DNA from: a virus
Strand: one strand, 5' to 3'
DNA: 20,406 nucleotides
IMG/VR virus record: IMGVR_UViG_3300042197_004601
Location: 1 to 20,406 of that record
Below, piece by piece: positions 19,363-20,406 of the stretch. The translations under genes were made by a program, and so were the position numbers. The notes under the pieces were generated by a model. It did no database searches and had not been told where the DNA came from. It saw nothing but the letters and a program-made list of their open reading frames with translations. Numbering within the stretch: position 1 is the first letter of the stretch; each line of letters opens with the position of its first letter.

Positions 19363-20342
19363 TATCTGCGCTCGCGTCCCAGACCCACTGAGACTTCTTC
19401 CTCTTCTTCCTCTTCTCCCTCAGGGGGCAGATTGGCATCAAGGCTGAGATCCACTTCACCTTGATCCGGTGCCGGTGCTGCGGCTGCCATGCCGGCGTCT
19501 TGACCGGGTACCACGGGCGCTTGTCCCGTGAGCACGCCCTGGGCTGCTTCCATCTCTGTCTTGCCGGCCTGCACCGCCGTGAGCAGGTTGGTGAGCGCGG
19601 CCGAGGCCTGGCTCTGGAACTGGGAGGCCTGTTCTGTGCCCATGTCATTGCGGATTGAGTTCACCAGTGCCGGCAGATCCTTGAACTGCATCTCGGAGAT
19701 ATCTTCCATCATGCCCTGGATGCGGTCCACCATGTCTTGAGCGGCCAACACTACCTGGGCGGTCTGGATCTCGCTTTCTGTGAGTCGCAGGCTCTCGCCC
19801 AGCTTGCGGCCAGCTGCTGCGGCTTTCTGGAAGCGCTCCTTGCCATATTTCTTGCGTCCGATGGCAGCTGCCACGGCTTCGGGATCTCGTGCTGATCCAC
19901 CCTTCCGGATGGCTTTGACAGTTTTTTCAAAGCCCTGGTATTTCTCGTCGGTGTGGCTTTCTTTCTTCATGCTGGCGATGGCCGTCACGGTTTTCTGTTC
20001 TTCGGGCGAGAGATTCTGTCCGCTCTGCGCTTTCCGCATCACGGCCTGTGTCTTGGGATCGTCCACGTCCACGGCCATGGGCGCTGCGGCGGGAGCTTCG
20101 GTGATCCGGCTGGTCAGGGCCTGCTCCAGCATGATAAGTCGCAGATAGTCGGGGTTGCGCTCGGAAAAGTGGCGGCTCACCGAGGTCTTGTGCTCTCGCA
20201 AGAGTCCGCGCACACGACCGAGCATCCGTCGTGCCTGGCTCTCGTTGAGCCGGCGGAAATCCACCTGGTGGTCGAAATATCCCGCCAAGGTCTTAGTGAT
20301 TTTTTCTGTGGGGCGCAGGGCGTCCAGTTCGTGCAGTTTCAT
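19362..20342 (-). CDS. Putative virion or prohead scaffold-like protein (326 aa)
   Basis: A 326-aa, helix-rich, highly charged protein. The N-terminal 1-85 (MKLHELDALRPTEKITKTLA; RMLGRVRGLLREHKTSVSRH; NPDYLRLIMLEQAL) is a domain I recall from uncultured T4-like phage proteins. The centre holds SARDPEAVAAAIGRKKYGKE (150-169), then a long coiled-coil-like stretch around AAQDMVDRIQGMMEDISEMQ, an Ala/Gln-rich linker, and a very acidic end (EGEEEEEEE, about 308-316) before GRERR. High charge, coiled coils and an acidic tail fit a scaffold or head protein, though it does not match T4 gp22 clearly. AGGA lies 7 nt before the ATG and a late-type promoter 23 nt upstream. Confidence 0.76.
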   Translation of the reverse strand: MKLHELDALRPTEKITKTLAGYFDHQVDFRRLNESQARRMLGRVRGLLREHKTSVSRHFSERNPDYLRLIMLEQALTSRITEAPAAAPMAVDVDDPKTQAVMRKAQSGQNLSPEEQKTVTAIASMKKESHTDEKYQGFEKTVKAIRKGGSARDPEAVAAAIGRKKYGKERFQKAAAAGRKLGESLRLTESEIQTAQVVLAAQDMVDRIQGMMEDISEMQFKDLPALVNSIRNDMGTEQASQFQSQASAALTNLLTAVQAGKTEMEAAQGVLTGQAPVVPGQDAGMAAAAPAPDQGEVDLSLDANLPPEGEEEEEEEVSVGLGRERR

Positions 20343-20365
20343 TGTTGAATCCTCGTATCTGCCAG

Positions 20366-20372
20366 TATTTAG
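20366..20372 (-). promoter_or_regulatory. T4-type late promoter candidate (CTAAATA)
   Basis: Minus-strand GGCTAAATACTGG ends 23 nt before ATG 20342, the same spacing as at the tail-fibre gene. CTAAATA is the variant I recall from marine T4-like phages. The TAA is also the stop of a candidate upstream frame. Confidence 0.5.
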
Positions 20373-20406
20373 CCAGATTTATGCATTTGTCTAATCTCAT
20401 TTCCGT
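20369..20406 (-). CDS. 3' end of an upstream gene (partial, tentative)
   Basis: The frame ending at TAA 20371-20369 reads GNEIRQMHKSG and is open to the window edge. Of the three minus-strand frames this one places its stop inside the late promoter, as at the other two TAAATA sites. Eleven residues are too few for a family. A second frame stops earlier and the third stays open, so the choice is weak. Confidence 0.3.
   Translation of the reverse strand, partial: GNEIRQMHKSG

Noticed and set aside
19380-19410. TTCTTCCTC-type repeat as a microsatellite or regulatory repeat
   Set aside because: It simply encodes the poly-Glu tail of the scaffold-like protein on the minus strand.
1-20406. tRNA genes, CRISPR array, integrase, insertion sequence or inteins in nrdA
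   Set aside because: No cloverleaf-like stretch, spaced direct repeats, recombinase motif, terminal inverted repeats or intein signature was seen; coding regions and short promoters account for nearly every base.

Overview
The window looks like part of a T4-like (myovirus-type) tailed phage genome, probably an environmental phage of a proteobacterium. Every supported gene lies on the minus strand, so transcription runs from high to low coordinates. Genes are tightly packed: most junctions are ATGA, TGATG, TAATG, GTGA or TTGA overlaps, or gaps of a few bases. Phage character comes from the T4-type DNA ligase, class Ia ribonucleotide reductase with glutaredoxin, PAAR spike-tip protein, beta-helix tail fibre, the scaffold-like acidic virion protein, and many very small conserved phage-type genes. 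A proteobacterial host is inferred from the IscU, IscA, NrdA and NrdB sequences, which read like close relatives of the E. coli proteins.

Layout in the direction of transcription, right to left. (1) 20406-19030: end of an upstream gene, then an acidic-tailed virion or scaffold-like protein and a coupled 110-aa partner. (2) 18997-16592: an iron-sulfur assembly block, with iscU broken into two frames, a glycosyltransferase-like gene, iscA, and then a Cas4/RecB-like PD-(D/E)XK nuclease. (3) 16565-14545: a pectate-lyase-like beta-helix tail fibre and a coupled 141-aa protein. (4) 14541-10807: nrdA, nrdB and glutaredoxin. (5) 10810-7923: a possible Sm-like small protein, a conserved 71-aa protein, PAAR, and two large Gly/Ala/Ser-rich proteins that are probably virion parts. 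(6) 7906-1468: about 25 small genes, most likely early host-takeover or accessory functions, driven by at least five closely similar sigma70-type promoters. Embedded here is an AT-rich SGNH-hydrolase-like gene. (7) 1464-61: ATP-dependent DNA ligase, followed by the start of a small membrane gene at the window edge.

Two promoter classes can be read. The early type is TTGACC, an 18-nt spacer with a conserved interior, then TATAAT, placed 28-30 nt before the ATG of the first gene. The late type is a T4-like TAAATA element 23-29 nt before three genes in the right half; its TAA is each time also the stop codon of the gene before. The functional picture is nucleotide supply (NrdAB plus Grx), iron-sulfur supply (IscU/IscA, possibly serving host or phage Fe-S enzymes), DNA joining and processing (ligase, nuclease), virion building, and a block of short host-interaction genes.

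No tRNA, rRNA, CRISPR array, integrase or insertion sequence was seen. I found no gene-free stretch longer than about 100 bases. Function names rest on reading motifs and remembered families; no search was run.
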